Below are positions 17,585 through 26,467 of a DNA stretch of 64,000 nt, piece after piece (within the stretch, counting starts at the first letter, position 1; each line of letters starts with the position of its first letter). The position numbers and the translations under genes were made by a program. The notes beneath the pieces were generated by a model that was given only the letters and a program-made list of their open reading frames with translations, had not been told where the DNA came from and made no database searches. The stretch is from Planctomycetota bacterium (GTDB lineage: Bacteria; Planctomycetota; UBA1135; UBA2386): assembly GCA_014192625.1 (NCBI GenBank), contig BJHM01000001.1, positions 123,725 to 187,724 of the forward strand, read 5' to 3'.

Positions 17585-18688
17585 TCAGGCGCGCACGTGC
17601 AGGTCGTCGCCGCAAAACGTGATGCCGAGCGGTTCGATCACGACCTGTTTTGCGCCGGTTGCGACACGACCGGCGACGATTGCCGGAACGCCGAGATCGC
17701 AGGCGATCTTCCTGGTGATCTCGGCATCCTGATTTGCGACGAACAGGGCAAAGCCAGCGCCCATGTTCAGGTTGCCGTAGGCCTCGCGGGCATCGTTGCC
17801 GGTTTCTTGCACGAGGAAACGCAGCACTTCTGGAACGGCTGGCAGAGTGTGGATTTGGTAGGTCAGCGTGGCGGGGTGCCGCATCATTTTGCGCCAGCCG
17901 TGACCGGTGATGTTGGCGGAGTAGTGCGGCACGATGCCCGCCGTTGCGAGTGCCTCGGTGATCGGTGAATAAAGCGAAGTCGGCGCGAGCAATGCTTCGC
18001 CATACATGGCCCCGCCCGGCAACCTGGTTGCGTAGCCTTCTGGCAGTCGTTCGGCGAGCTTGCGCGCGAGTGACACGCCGTTTGCATGGATGCCGCTCGA
18101 AGCGAGCAGCACGATGGCGTCGCCGTCACCGAGCTTGGCGCCAAGCGTGAGGCGCGACTTGGGCCGCACGATGCCAACACAGGAGGCCGCGAGGTCGATG
18201 CGGTCGTTGGCGACTACGCCAGCGAGTGCTGGCGTTTCACCGCCGCCCCACGCCACTCCGCAGGCATCGCAGGCCGCCTGCCAACCGCGGACTAGATCGT
18301 GAGCACGTTGCGCGTCGCTAAACCATTCGCTGCCGCCGGCGGCCCAGTAGGCGTGGACCGACACGGGTGTGGCGCCGACCGTGATGATGTCGTTGATCGC
18401 CATCGCCAGAGTGTCCTGTGCGATCTGGTCGTAATAAGTCTTGCCGGTGATCGCGCGCATCGCGTCGGCGACCAGCGCCTTCGTGCCGAGACACTCGGTG
18501 ATCGAGGCCAGATAGAAGTCGCCGCAATCGACCACGTAGGCGGACTCGCCGCGCGAGGCCGCGACCTCGGTCAAGCCGTGGCGTTGTAAGTTGCCCGCCG
18601 TCGCTGCCGCCGCCTGTTGAGCGAGGATCTTCAGCGGGTCGATCTTTTTGTAGTCAACGCCAGCTTGCTTGTAGTCGAGTCGCGACAT
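17585..18688 (-). CDS. purM: Phosphoribosylformylglycinamidine cyclo-ligase (AIR synthetase)
   Basis: 367-residue cytosolic enzyme of de novo purine synthesis that converts FGAM to AIR with ATP. The N-terminal YKQAGVDYKKID strongly matches the family start (YKDAGVDID-like). MAINDIITVGATPVSVHAYWAAGG corresponds to the conserved MCVNDLLVxGAxPLFFLDY block, with His/Tyr changes. GVAWGGGETPALAG corresponds to the GGETAEMPG block, and GLASSGIHANGVSLARKL-like LLASSGIHANGVSLARK and YSANITGHGW follow. The GGETPAL variant and the extra C-terminal length indicate a divergent PurM subgroup, but the ATP- and substrate-binding motifs are present. It stands alone, divergent from the RDD gene. Confidence 0.88.
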   Translation of the reverse strand: MSRLDYKQAGVDYKKIDPLKILAQQAAAATAGNLQRHGLTEVAASRGESAYVVDCGDFYLASITECLGTKALVADAMRAITGKTYYDQIAQDTLAMAINDIITVGATPVSVHAYWAAGGSEWFSDAQRAHDLVRGWQAACDACGVAWGGGETPALAGVVANDRIDLAASCVGIVRPKSRLTLGAKLGDGDAIVLLASSGIHANGVSLARKLAERLPEGYATRLPGGAMYGEALLAPTSLYSPITEALATAGIVPHYSANITGHGWRKMMRHPATLTYQIHTLPAVPEVLRFLVQETGNDAREAYGNLNMGAGFALFVANQDAEITRKIACDLGVPAIVAGRVATGAKQVVIEPLGITFCGDDLHVRA

Positions 18689-18834
18689 GCGGACAGGATG
18701 GAGCCTAGGCGGTGCGAATGCGAGGGGGCGATGCTTCGTGTCCTGCGCGTGCGAGCGGTTGCCTATCTAGGTGCTCACTGGGCAATGGCAAAGGTCAGGT
18801 GTGGCGATTTGCTGATCGAACATAGTGGGGCGCA

Positions 18835-18863
18835 GTTTTCGTACAGCAAACCTGTGATATAAG
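18835..18863 (+). promoter_or_regulatory. Candidate extended -10 promoter for the RDD gene
   Basis: TGATATAAG at 18855-18863 is an extended -10 element (TGN plus TATAAG). The -35 position 16-17 bases upstream (TTTTCG/GTTTTC) is poor, as tolerated by extended -10 promoters. It lies about 45 bases before the start codon, in the purM-RDD divergent region. Confidence 0.4.
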
Positions 18864-18905
18864 CAGCGAGGGAGAAAACCTCCGCTTTAAATAGGAATGG
18901 AAACT

Positions 18906-19418
18906 ATGTCGACTCCGCCGCCTGTCCCCTCACAAGGACACATTACATACGCCGGTTTCTGGAAGCGGTTCATCGCCACCATCATCGATGGTTTCATTTC
19001 TGGCATTGTCAACTTCGCGCTGCTGGTGCCTTGCCTTGCAATTTTTGGGATTGCCTGGTTCACAGGCACGGCCACCGGCACGTCTGATCCAGTGGAGGAG
19101 GCGGACGCAGTTACCATGATCGCAGTAATCATTGCGTATCTGGGTGCAGTGGTAGGGCAGTTTTTGTTTGGCTGGCTTTACAGCGCGCTGATGGAGAGCA
19201 GCAGGTATCAGGCCACGGTTGGCAAGCTGGTGCTTGGCATTCGCGTTACGGGGATGCAGGGCCAACGCATTTCATTTGGTCGGGCGACCGGCCGTTACTT
19301 CGGCAAGGTGCTTTCTTGCATGACCCTTTGCATTGGTTTCATGCTGGCTGGGTTCACTGAAAAGAAGCAGGCGTTGCACGACTTGGTTGCCGGTTGTTTG
19401 GTGATCAACAAGGCGTGA
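18906..19418 (+). CDS. RDD-domain integral membrane protein
   Basis: 170 residues from ATG 18906. I prefer this over the ATG nine bases upstream because AGGA (18893-18896) sits directly against the earlier ATG but nine bases from this one. A short proline-rich N-terminus (STPPPVPSQG) is followed by YAGFWKRFIATIIDGF with the Arg-Asp pair of the RDD family. Three hydrophobic helices follow (about residues 25-50, 70-95 and 130-150), with GKLVLGIRVTGMQGQRISFGRATGRYF between them and KQALHDLVAGCLVI at the end. The family is widespread, and its function is mostly unproven. No linked gene suggests a role. Confidence 0.9.
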   Translation: MSTPPPVPSQGHITYAGFWKRFIATIIDGFISGIVNFALLVPCLAIFGIAWFTGTATGTSDPVEEADAVTMIAVIIAYLGAVVGQFLFGWLYSALMESSRYQATVGKLVLGIRVTGMQGQRISFGRATGRYFGKVLSCMTLCIGFMLAGFTEKKQALHDLVAGCLVINKA

Positions 19419-19534
19419 AATCGGCTTTGCGAGCCATCCGTTCGTTATGCAAGTGGCACACACTCTGCCCAGTTTTTGAGCGGCAGCCAGCGGCCTTCCC
19501 GTTGGCGGCCTCTGCCACTAGTAAGCGGCGCCGG

Positions 19535-20170
19535 TCACTGCATTGCTAACGCGATTGCGGCCCTAAGTTCTTTGGAGTCCGGCGTTGTGCCCGAGGCGTA
19601 GAACTGGATTACCTTGCCGTCCTTGCCGACCAGGTATTTGCAAAAGTTCCAGTTGGGCAGCTTGTTGGTGGACTGCTGCAGCAGCGCATACAACTCGCTC
19701 TGGCCGGCGCCCGACTTCGTCTGCAACTTGTCGAACATCGGGAAGTCGACTGAGTATTTGGTCGTGCAGAAAGATTGGATGTCTTTCGCCGAGCCAGGTT
19801 CTTGCGCGCCAAAGTCATTGCATGGGAAACCGAGGACAGCGAAGCCCTTGTCATGCAATTCGGCGTGCAATGCTTGCAGGCCTTTGTATTGCGGCGTGTA
19901 GCCACACTGGCTGGCGACATTCACGAGCAGGGTGACCTTGCCGCGGTATTGCGCGAGGTCTTGCGACTCGCCGTCGAGGGCGCGGAGTTTGAGGGCGTAG
20001 ACGTCCATGGCTGTTGTTGCGGTGCGGTTGGCTTGGTCGGCGGCTTTCGCAGTCACTGCTGCGACCACCGGCGTTGATTTGCCTGCCGGCTCAGCATTGC
20101 TTTTTGGCGCGCTGTCGCAGGCAGAGAAGGCGAGGAGGGTGAGGCTATAGAGGTAGGTCTTTGCGTTCAT
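19535..20170 (-). CDS. Glutathione-peroxidase-family thiol peroxidase, lipoprotein
   Basis: 211 residues. The lipoprotein signal ends in lipobox FSAC (Cys18), then an Ala/Thr-rich linker of about 35 residues tethers a full GPx-fold domain. Motifs are NVASQCGYT with peroxidatic Cys89, GFPCNDFGAQEPG, FCTTKYSVDFPMFDK and PNWNFCKYLVGKDGKV (Trp/Asn of the catalytic tetrad). Bacterial members usually use thioredoxin rather than glutathione. Membrane anchoring places this one in the periplasm, where it would reduce hydroperoxides near the envelope. The enzyme uses Cys, not selenocysteine. It is convergent with the RDD gene and precedes the PhoD-like gene on the same strand, with no overlap. Confidence 0.92.
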   Translation of the reverse strand: MNAKTYLYSLTLLAFSACDSAPKSNAEPAGKSTPVVAAVTAKAADQANRTATTAMDVYALKLRALDGESQDLAQYRGKVTLLVNVASQCGYTPQYKGLQALHAELHDKGFAVLGFPCNDFGAQEPGSAKDIQSFCTTKYSVDFPMFDKLQTKSGAGQSELYALLQQSTNKLPNWNFCKYLVGKDGKVIQFYASGTTPDSKELRAAIALAMQ

Positions 20171-20267
20171 CCGCAGCTAGTTCGAGCATCTGCGCGGTCC
20201 GGATGCAAGCGTGCCCAGGCAATGCGCACCTTGCGTTTGGGAGCAATCCGGCTGTCCAGCGGGTTTT

Positions 20268-22499
20268 TCAGAGTGTGACGATGAAGCTGGCGGTCGTCAT
20301 GAAACCGCTCGCCGAACAGGCGGACGTCGGATCTAAGATCAATCCCTGAAGGTTGAGGATGCCGCCGTGCATGTTTGCCGGAATGGCAAAGGACTGGCTC
20401 GCCAGACCCTGGCTATTGGTTGTGAACAGTGGTCCTAGAACCGGATCGAAGCCGCTGTAGATCAGCGCGGCCGTTGTCAGGTCGAGGTCCACGATGGCGT
20501 TGCCGAACAGTCGTTGGCCTGCAATCAGGTCAAGCCCCTGCACGAGCATCAGGATTTGATTGCTGCTGCCAGTCCAGCCCAGGATTAGCGGATCCCCCAA
20601 CGGGATCGAGACTGCGATCGGGCCCTGTGCATCGCGACCAGTGTTGTTGATTGCTAGCGTTATGCACGCGGAGTTGTACTGACCGCACGGTGCGTTTGCG
20701 CAAGGCGCAAATGCGTCGATTGCAAAGCTCAGGATCGGGCGCACCGGGTTTGTGATTCTGTCGTATTCGCCAAACGAGTTGGCGGGACTTGAGTTGATGC
20801 CGAGCAGAGCAACCGAGAGCGTGGCGCCGTTCGCGCTGATATCCAGCGTCGATAGATTGAAGGTGTCTGGACTGTAAAAGCAGATTGGCGTGCGTGTGAG
20901 GTTGGCGTTGGGATCGCCTTCACGCGTGACGTTGCGAAGTCCGGGATAGCTCGGCGACAGGCCAATCGGATCCAGCCCCGCTCGAAGCTGCGTGCTGGCG
21001 GTTGCGGTCGCGCGAGCGTTCAGGCTGGCGAAGCTGTGGTCTGTAACGGCATCTGGCCCGGTCGCGCCGAGCGGACCGTCGGTGATGGAGAAGCAGCGCG
21101 GTACTATCACATAGCTCGACTGCAGCGCCGTTTGGTTCGTAGGTGAATAGAGCAGTTCGTTGATGCGAGTCTGGTGGTCGTCTGTTGACAGGAAAACGAC
21201 GTTTTCGATGTGGTTGTCGGCGATGAACTTCAACAGCTGGTTGCGCTCAAAACGGTATTGCCCCATCCAAGATTTGCCCGGCTCCGTGGTGCTGCCAATC
21301 GCGCCGATCTGATCGATGGGCGTCGAGACGGCAATGAACTTCCAGATCACCCCTGCGTCGCGCGCGTTGAGAAGCGTCTGCTTTAGCCATTCCAACTGCG
21401 TCACCCCGAGCATCGTGCGTGCTGGATTGTCAGCGCGTGGCGAGCTCGTGTCATCGAGGTTGCTTGGGGTCTTCATCCGGATGTCGCGATACGAGCGGTC
21501 ATCGAGCGTGATCAGTATCGAGTGCTGTCCCCACTGCTGTGCCAGATACAGTTGCTTCGTGCCGTGGCTGCGCGGATCCGTGGGCGCATCCACCGTGCGA
21601 TCCGTGATCGGGTGGTGATCCATATAGACTTGGATAAGCGTCTGGAAGCCGGGCGTTTGGTTCATGAACGCGCCAGTGGCGTTGCTGTCGTTGATCGGCA
21701 GTCGTGCATCGACGCCAGCACCGGTTGGCATATCGCCAATCGCGGTGCCAGGTGCCGCGCCGCCATGGATGTACTGCAGGCCACCGAGTTCATGGTTGTC
21801 GAGCAAGGTGTAGTTGGCTTGGCTGCGAAACATCGGTTGCAGTCCATTTTGGCCACCGATCGATGTTGCGATGCAGTTCTCGCGGTATTTACGCGAGTAA
21901 TCGGCCAACAGGCTTGCGCGCGTGGCGCCGGTTGCCGATGGCGCTGGCAGAGTGCCGGTCAGTGAAGCAGCTGGTGACCCGGTGCTTGCCGTCTCATACA
22001 TCGTGTCGCCGAGGAACACGAAGTAGTCGAGGTTGAGCTGCGGGAAATGGGTCGCCAGCGGGAACGGGCGCATCTTGCCATCGCAGTCGCCGGAGAACGC
22101 GCAGCGGACCGCAACCGCGTCGGTCACGCTGGGCGCGGTCTTGAATACGCCGATATCACTGACGCCGGTTTGGTGGCGGAAGCGAAAGAAGTAGTTGGTC
22201 GCAGGGGTAAGGCCAGTCAGCTTTTGTTTGACTGTGAAATCAGCATTCGCATTCGTGACAACGTTGATGGTCAAAAAGCCATTGGCGAACGCGAGGTCGA
22301 TTGCGACTTCTAGCTGCAATGTGACGCTGGCCTGTGCCGCAGGGTCTACTGCGCGGGTCCAAAGGATTGCGCTGGTGCTGCTGGTGTCACCGGATGCAAC
22401 CCCAAGAAATTGCACCTGAGCAAACAGATTGAGTGGCAGTAGCGCGGCTGAAATGACTGCGGGCAAGAAGATGCCCGAGATCGAGTGATAGGTAGACAT
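20268..22499 (-). CDS. phoD: PhoD-like alkaline phosphatase/phosphodiesterase with C-terminal secretion-type domain
   Basis: 743-residue exported metallophosphoesterase. After a signal peptide (residues 1-28) an N-terminal fibronectin-like domain (VASGDTSSTSAILWTRA, GLTPATNYFFRFRHQ) leads into the PhoD catalytic domain. Metal and active-site motifs are FSGDCDGKMRPF, VFLGDTMYETAS, TLLDNHELGG, DDRSYRD and VVFLSTDDHQTRI. The last roughly 140 residues (from CANAPCGQYNSACITLAI to ASFIVTL) form a separate beta-rich module. I associate this type with secreted proteins of some planctomycete lineages, and it may be a sorting or surface-display domain. It would release phosphate from organic esters under phosphate limitation. 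No pho box was identified. Confidence 0.88.
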   Translation of the reverse strand: MSTYHSISGIFLPAVISAALLPLNLFAQVQFLGVASGDTSSTSAILWTRAVDPAAQASVTLQLEVAIDLAFANGFLTINVVTNANADFTVKQKLTGLTPATNYFFRFRHQTGVSDIGVFKTAPSVTDAVAVRCAFSGDCDGKMRPFPLATHFPQLNLDYFVFLGDTMYETASTGSPAASLTGTLPAPSATGATRASLLADYSRKYRENCIATSIGGQNGLQPMFRSQANYTLLDNHELGGLQYIHGGAAPGTAIGDMPTGAGVDARLPINDSNATGAFMNQTPGFQTLIQVYMDHHPITDRTVDAPTDPRSHGTKQLYLAQQWGQHSILITLDDRSYRDIRMKTPSNLDDTSSPRADNPARTMLGVTQLEWLKQTLLNARDAGVIWKFIAVSTPIDQIGAIGSTTEPGKSWMGQYRFERNQLLKFIADNHIENVVFLSTDDHQTRINELLYSPTNQTALQSSYVIVPRCFSITDGPLGATGPDAVTDHSFASLNARATATASTQLRAGLDPIGLSPSYPGLRNVTREGDPNANLTRTPICFYSPDTFNLSTLDISANGATLSVALLGINSSPANSFGEYDRITNPVRPILSFAIDAFAPCANAPCGQYNSACITLAINNTGRDAQGPIAVSIPLGDPLILGWTGSSNQILMLVQGLDLIAGQRLFGNAIVDLDLTTAALIYSGFDPVLGPLFTTNSQGLASQSFAIPANMHGGILNLQGLILDPTSACSASGFMTTASFIVTL

Positions 22500-22804
22500 A
22501 ACGGGCCAACAAGGGTCGACTAATCAGCGGGAGAGGGGGGGACAAGGAGCGCCCGCGTTTTTGTATCTTTGTTCGTAGGCCAATGCATTAGGTCGCAACG
22601 CGTCGCGCCAGCATTAGGCGGTGACGGCGCGTGTTTGGCGGTGGCGAAGTTGTCGGCGCAGTTACTTCGTGACGAGTAAGGCGAAACCCGGTCTTAGCAA
22701 AGCCATGCTTTGATTGATCTTTCGTCGGGATCCCAGCGTGCTGCGATTTGCTGTCGAGCGCAGCCCAGGTGGTGGCTCCTGCGCGCAGCCCATTGCAAAA
22801 AGAA
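22500..22804. other. Intergenic region, no gene recognised
   Basis: 305 bases between the PLP-decarboxylase 3' end and the PhoD-like start, both leftward. A small hairpin CAAAGC-CAT-GCTTTG is present near 22700, without a clear T-tract in either direction. Nothing else is recognisable; the phoD-like promoter is expected near 22510-22560. Confidence 0.4.
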
Positions 22805-24211
22805 TTAGTCCGACAAAGAAATCTGCAAGCAGTGCCACAGTGCATCGATTTCGCGTTCCGTGGTGCGTTCGGCACCAATGCTGACGCGCAGGATCTGCGT
22901 GCCCTTTAGGACGGTCGGCGTGAGATATGCCTTGCCGCTGTCATTGATGCGGCGCGCGATCGCGAGGTTGTGCCGCGCGAGCTGCTGCTCATCGAGACCC
23001 GCAGGACGATGACGAATGCAGATGGTCTGCAGGCTCATCGGTGCCATGCGTTGCCAGTCTGGATGCGCGTCGACCAGGGCGCAGAACCGCTGCGCTAATG
23101 CGAGGCTCTTGCGGATGTGTGCTTGCAAGCCATCGACGCCCTGGTCGAGCAACAAGAACCAGAGTTTGAGTGCGCGGAATCGGCGGCCGAGCGGGATGCC
23201 CCAGTCGCGCAGGTTCTTCACTTCGTGGTCGCGTACCGTCCGGAGGTAGCTTGGGTTGGTGCCCATCACGCGGATCAGGTGCTGCGCGTCGCGGCAGTAA
23301 TACGCGCTAAAGTCGAACCCCACTCCGAGCCACTTGTGCGGATTGAGCACGAGTGAGTCGGCTCGCTCGATGCCGTGCCAGTGGTGGCGGCACTCGGGCA
23401 GGATCATCGCGCAGCCGGCCATGGCTGCGTCAACATGCAGCCACGCGTGGTTTGCCACTGCGATCGCCGCACAAGCATCGACCGGGTCCATCGCGGTGGT
23501 CGCAGTTGTGCCGGTTGTTGCGATGATCGCGCACGGCACGTGGCCCAGCTGGCGGTCGTTAGCGATTGCGTCAGCGAGCAGCCCTGGTCGCATGGCGTGC
23601 GCGTCATCGGTCGGGATCAAGCGCAGGTATTCTTTGCCAAAGCCCGCGAGGCGAACGGCCTTCTCGATGGACGCGTGCGCTTGATCGGACGCATAGATGC
23701 AAAGCTTTGCTTGCGCGCCTTGCAGGCCCTGTGGCGCAAATGCGAGCGACCGTTCGCGCGCGCAGGCGAGGGCGCACAACGTTGCCGTCGAGGCGGTGTC
23801 GTGGATCACGCCTTCAAACTTGGCTGGCAGCGAGAGCATTTGTCGCAGCCAATCCATCATCACTTCTTCCACCTCGGTCGCAGCTGGGCTGGTCTCCCAG
23901 CTCATCCCCTGTGAGCCGATGCCGGACGCAACGATGTCGGCGAGGATTGAGGCGAAGCTCGTGTTGGATGGGAAGTAGGCGAAGAATGACGGATGGTTCC
24001 AGTGCGTGATGCCGGGCAGCACCGCGGTGTCGAGTGCCGCCAGTGCGCTGTCGATCTGGCCACCAAGATTTGGTGGCGCGTGCGGGAACTGCTGGCGGAC
24101 CGTGCCAGGGGCGACGTTGCTGCGGACCGGTAATGTGGGCAGCCGTTCGCGATAATCGGCGACCCAGTCGATCAGCGCATGGCCGAGGCGGCGAAACGTT
24201 GCAGCATCCAT
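22805..24211 (-). CDS. Pyridoxal-phosphate-dependent aromatic-amino-acid-type decarboxylase (group II)
   Basis: 468-residue cytosolic enzyme. The start MDAATFRRLGHALIDWVADY is typical of the DDC/TDC family. Further motifs are HWNHPSFFAYFPSN, GVIHDTASTATLCALACARER, HVDAAMAGCAM (cofactor-binding His-Val-Asp) and NPHKWLGVGFDFSAYY with the Schiff-base Lys near residue 300. ERTTEREIDALW ends the protein. Compared with the canonical GTASEAT block it has DTASTAT, a moderate divergence near the PLP phosphate, so the substrate (tyrosine, tryptophan, DOPA or another amino acid) cannot be named. It is a stand-alone gene between the phoD-like gene and the divergent HEAT-repeat gene. Confidence 0.9.
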   Translation of the reverse strand: MDAATFRRLGHALIDWVADYRERLPTLPVRSNVAPGTVRQQFPHAPPNLGGQIDSALAALDTAVLPGITHWNHPSFFAYFPSNTSFASILADIVASGIGSQGMSWETSPAATEVEEVMMDWLRQMLSLPAKFEGVIHDTASTATLCALACARERSLAFAPQGLQGAQAKLCIYASDQAHASIEKAVRLAGFGKEYLRLIPTDDAHAMRPGLLADAIANDRQLGHVPCAIIATTGTTATTAMDPVDACAAIAVANHAWLHVDAAMAGCAMILPECRHHWHGIERADSLVLNPHKWLGVGFDFSAYYCRDAQHLIRVMGTNPSYLRTVRDHEVKNLRDWGIPLGRRFRALKLWFLLLDQGVDGLQAHIRKSLALAQRFCALVDAHPDWQRMAPMSLQTICIRHRPAGLDEQQLARHNLAIARRINDSGKAYLTPTVLKGTQILRVSIGAERTTEREIDALWHCLQISLSD

Positions 24212-24364
24212 CGCTGCGATCCTAACCGCTGGAAGAAAAGTGCCGCCTCATTGCGCCCGCGAATGGACCAGACGGGCAGCGCGATGCGTGGCGGGGGGAT
24301 TTTTTTCGCCGATGGTCGAGGAGTCTTTGGTCGCGGCGATACGAATGCTGCTTAGCTGGCTACC

Positions 24365-26329
24365 ATGTTGTGCGTGTCACAGTATCGAGCGGTTTTTTTG
24401 CTGAGCCTGTCGTTGTCTGCGACGACTCTGTTGGCGCACGGTGGTCAATATCGTGGGCCGGGGTGGAGCGTCCCGCCCTCTGGTCCCTCTGGTCCCGCGG
24501 GGCCAGGTGCGAAAGGGCCAACTACGGGGCCGCCTGCATTGGGTGGTCCCGCAGGGCCTGCAATGCCTGGGCCGACGACGGGTGGACGGCTGACGATGGC
24601 CGATGGCACCAGCTGGCAAGTGTGGTGGGAGTTTGCGAAAGATCCGTTGATCGGTTTCGCGCCTAGCAATCACGGTCCGGCGACCGGCTCGGATGAATAT
24701 TACCTGGGTATGCGAAGGGCCAGCACCGCGCACGACATTGAAGCGCCCACGGAAGCCGATCGGCGCGACCGCATCGCTTTGGTGTTGCTGCAGACTCTGC
24801 GTGGCGAAAAGAGTCGCGATATGACGACGGCGTGTCTCGTGGCGCTCGCCAAGGTTGGGATAGATCCACCTGGTGCCAAGTTGGTCGATGTCATCGCTAG
24901 CTACATCCATGAAAATGATCAGGAGATTCGCGAGACCGCGGTGCTTTCGCTCGGCATAGCAGGCCGCGTCGAGGCGCTCGACACGCTGGCTGCGCTGCTG
25001 GACCAGACGGCTATTGGGCGGAAGCTGATGGGCAACGCAGAGGTCTCCGTCCGGACGCGTTCCTTTGCTGCGTGGTCGCTCGGTTTGCTGGCGAGCCAAG
25101 CGAAGGACGTCGCGGTAAAGCAGCGCGTGCACGATTTGCTGCTGCCGATTCTGCAGCACGAAGCCGAGCCGAGTCGCGACTTGCGCGTTGCTGCGATTCA
25201 GGGTCTTGGTCTGCTGTCCAACAACGGCGCGCCAGTGGCTGGCGAGTTGCGGCTTATCTGGCAGACGACGGCCGAGCTTTGGGAGTATTACCAGCGCGAC
25301 CTCGGCAAGGGCGATCAGCTTGTGCAATCACATGTGCCGACGGCGGTCGTGCGATTGCTCGGCCGCGGCACTTCGACCGAGCATCAGCGCGCAAAGGATG
25401 TGCTCGTCGAGGAGCTGACTTCGGCCAGGCGGCGCCACAACGCGATTTACCAGAGTGCGGCGATCGCACTCGGGTTGCTGTGCGTGCCAAGTGAGCAATC
25501 GTCCGACGATGCGCCAAGTGCGAAGGCGTTGGTGCATTACTACCAGCATGGCGCGGATCAGTTGGCGCGCTTTCACTCTGCACTGGCACTCGGTCGCATC
25601 GGTGGTGCTGGCAATCGGAAAGCGTTGCTTTTGATCTATGACGATGCCAATCGGACGATTGAGCGGCCATGGATTGCGCTTGGGCTTGGGTTGCTCGCGC
25701 GGCAGGAGCAGAAGGCCAACCACGGGCTCGTTGACCAGCAGATTGGCAAACTCTTATTGACGGACTTCATCGCCGCGGAGTTTGACGATGCGGAGGCGGC
25801 GTTTGCGTTGGCCCTGGGGCTCAGTGGCTACGTCGATGCCGCGCCAGCAATCCTCGGCAAGTTTGTGCGTCGCGGGCGCAGTGACGTCCTCGAGGGTTAC
25901 CTGGCGATTGCGCTGGCGCTGCTGGACCATGCGCCGGCCATAGACCCGCTGACGGAGCGGATGGAGCGCACGGTGCGGCGGCCGTTTGTGCTGCAACAGT
26001 GCGCGGTGGCGCTTGGCCGGCTCGGCGACGTACGGGCGGTGCCGCGACTGGTCGCGCTGCTTGCAGAATGTGAGAGCACGGCGGCGTTCGCAGCGGTGGC
26101 CGTTGGCCTTGGCAACATCGGCGATCGGCGTAGCATCGATGTGCTGGCCAACGTGGCACTCGATGGCGATCGCACCAAAATGGTGCGCGCCTTTGCGGCA
26201 GCAGCACTCGGCTTTGTCGGCGACAAGGACCCGATCCCCTGGAATTCGCGGATCGCGTCGGAGATCAACTACATGGCAACGGTCGACACCTTGACCAACG
26301 GCGCAACTGGCATCCTGGACATTCTCTGA
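24365..26329 (+). CDS. Secreted HEAT-repeat protein with collagen-like proline/glycine segment
   Basis: 654 residues. A signal peptide (residues 1-24) is followed by a low-complexity Gly-Pro segment with collagen-like GPx triplets (about residues 28-75), then a conserved WQVWWEFAKDP motif. More than ten HEAT/PBS-lyase-type helical repeats run to the C-terminus (for example IRETAVLSLGIAGRVEALDTL, ARFHSALALGRIGGAGNRKAL, CAVALGRLGDVRAVPRLVALL, VRAFAAAALGFVGDK). Such alpha-solenoids act as protein-interaction scaffolds. It is followed 138 bases later by the carboxypeptidase-regulatory-repeat protein on the same strand, possibly in the same unit. Specific function unknown. Confidence 0.82.
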   Translation: MLCVSQYRAVFLLSLSLSATTLLAHGGQYRGPGWSVPPSGPSGPAGPGAKGPTTGPPALGGPAGPAMPGPTTGGRLTMADGTSWQVWWEFAKDPLIGFAPSNHGPATGSDEYYLGMRRASTAHDIEAPTEADRRDRIALVLLQTLRGEKSRDMTTACLVALAKVGIDPPGAKLVDVIASYIHENDQEIRETAVLSLGIAGRVEALDTLAALLDQTAIGRKLMGNAEVSVRTRSFAAWSLGLLASQAKDVAVKQRVHDLLLPILQHEAEPSRDLRVAAIQGLGLLSNNGAPVAGELRLIWQTTAELWEYYQRDLGKGDQLVQSHVPTAVVRLLGRGTSTEHQRAKDVLVEELTSARRRHNAIYQSAAIALGLLCVPSEQSSDDAPSAKALVHYYQHGADQLARFHSALALGRIGGAGNRKALLLIYDDANRTIERPWIALGLGLLARQEQKANHGLVDQQIGKLLLTDFIAAEFDDAEAAFALALGLSGYVDAAPAILGKFVRRGRSDVLEGYLAIALALLDHAPAIDPLTERMERTVRRPFVLQQCAVALGRLGDVRAVPRLVALLAECESTAAFAAVAVGLGNIGDRRSIDVLANVALDGDRTKMVRAFAAAALGFVGDKDPIPWNSRIASEINYMATVDTLTNGATGILDIL

Positions 26330-26467
26330 ACAGATTCGCCCGCTGCTATCCGTCACTGCGACAAAGCGACACTGCGCCAATTCGCTACCGCTACTAGCGA
26401 CCCGCTGCTTGCACGGTAAAGCCATTGCACCCGCGACGAATGCGGCGGGGGCTGATCTAATGGAGCC

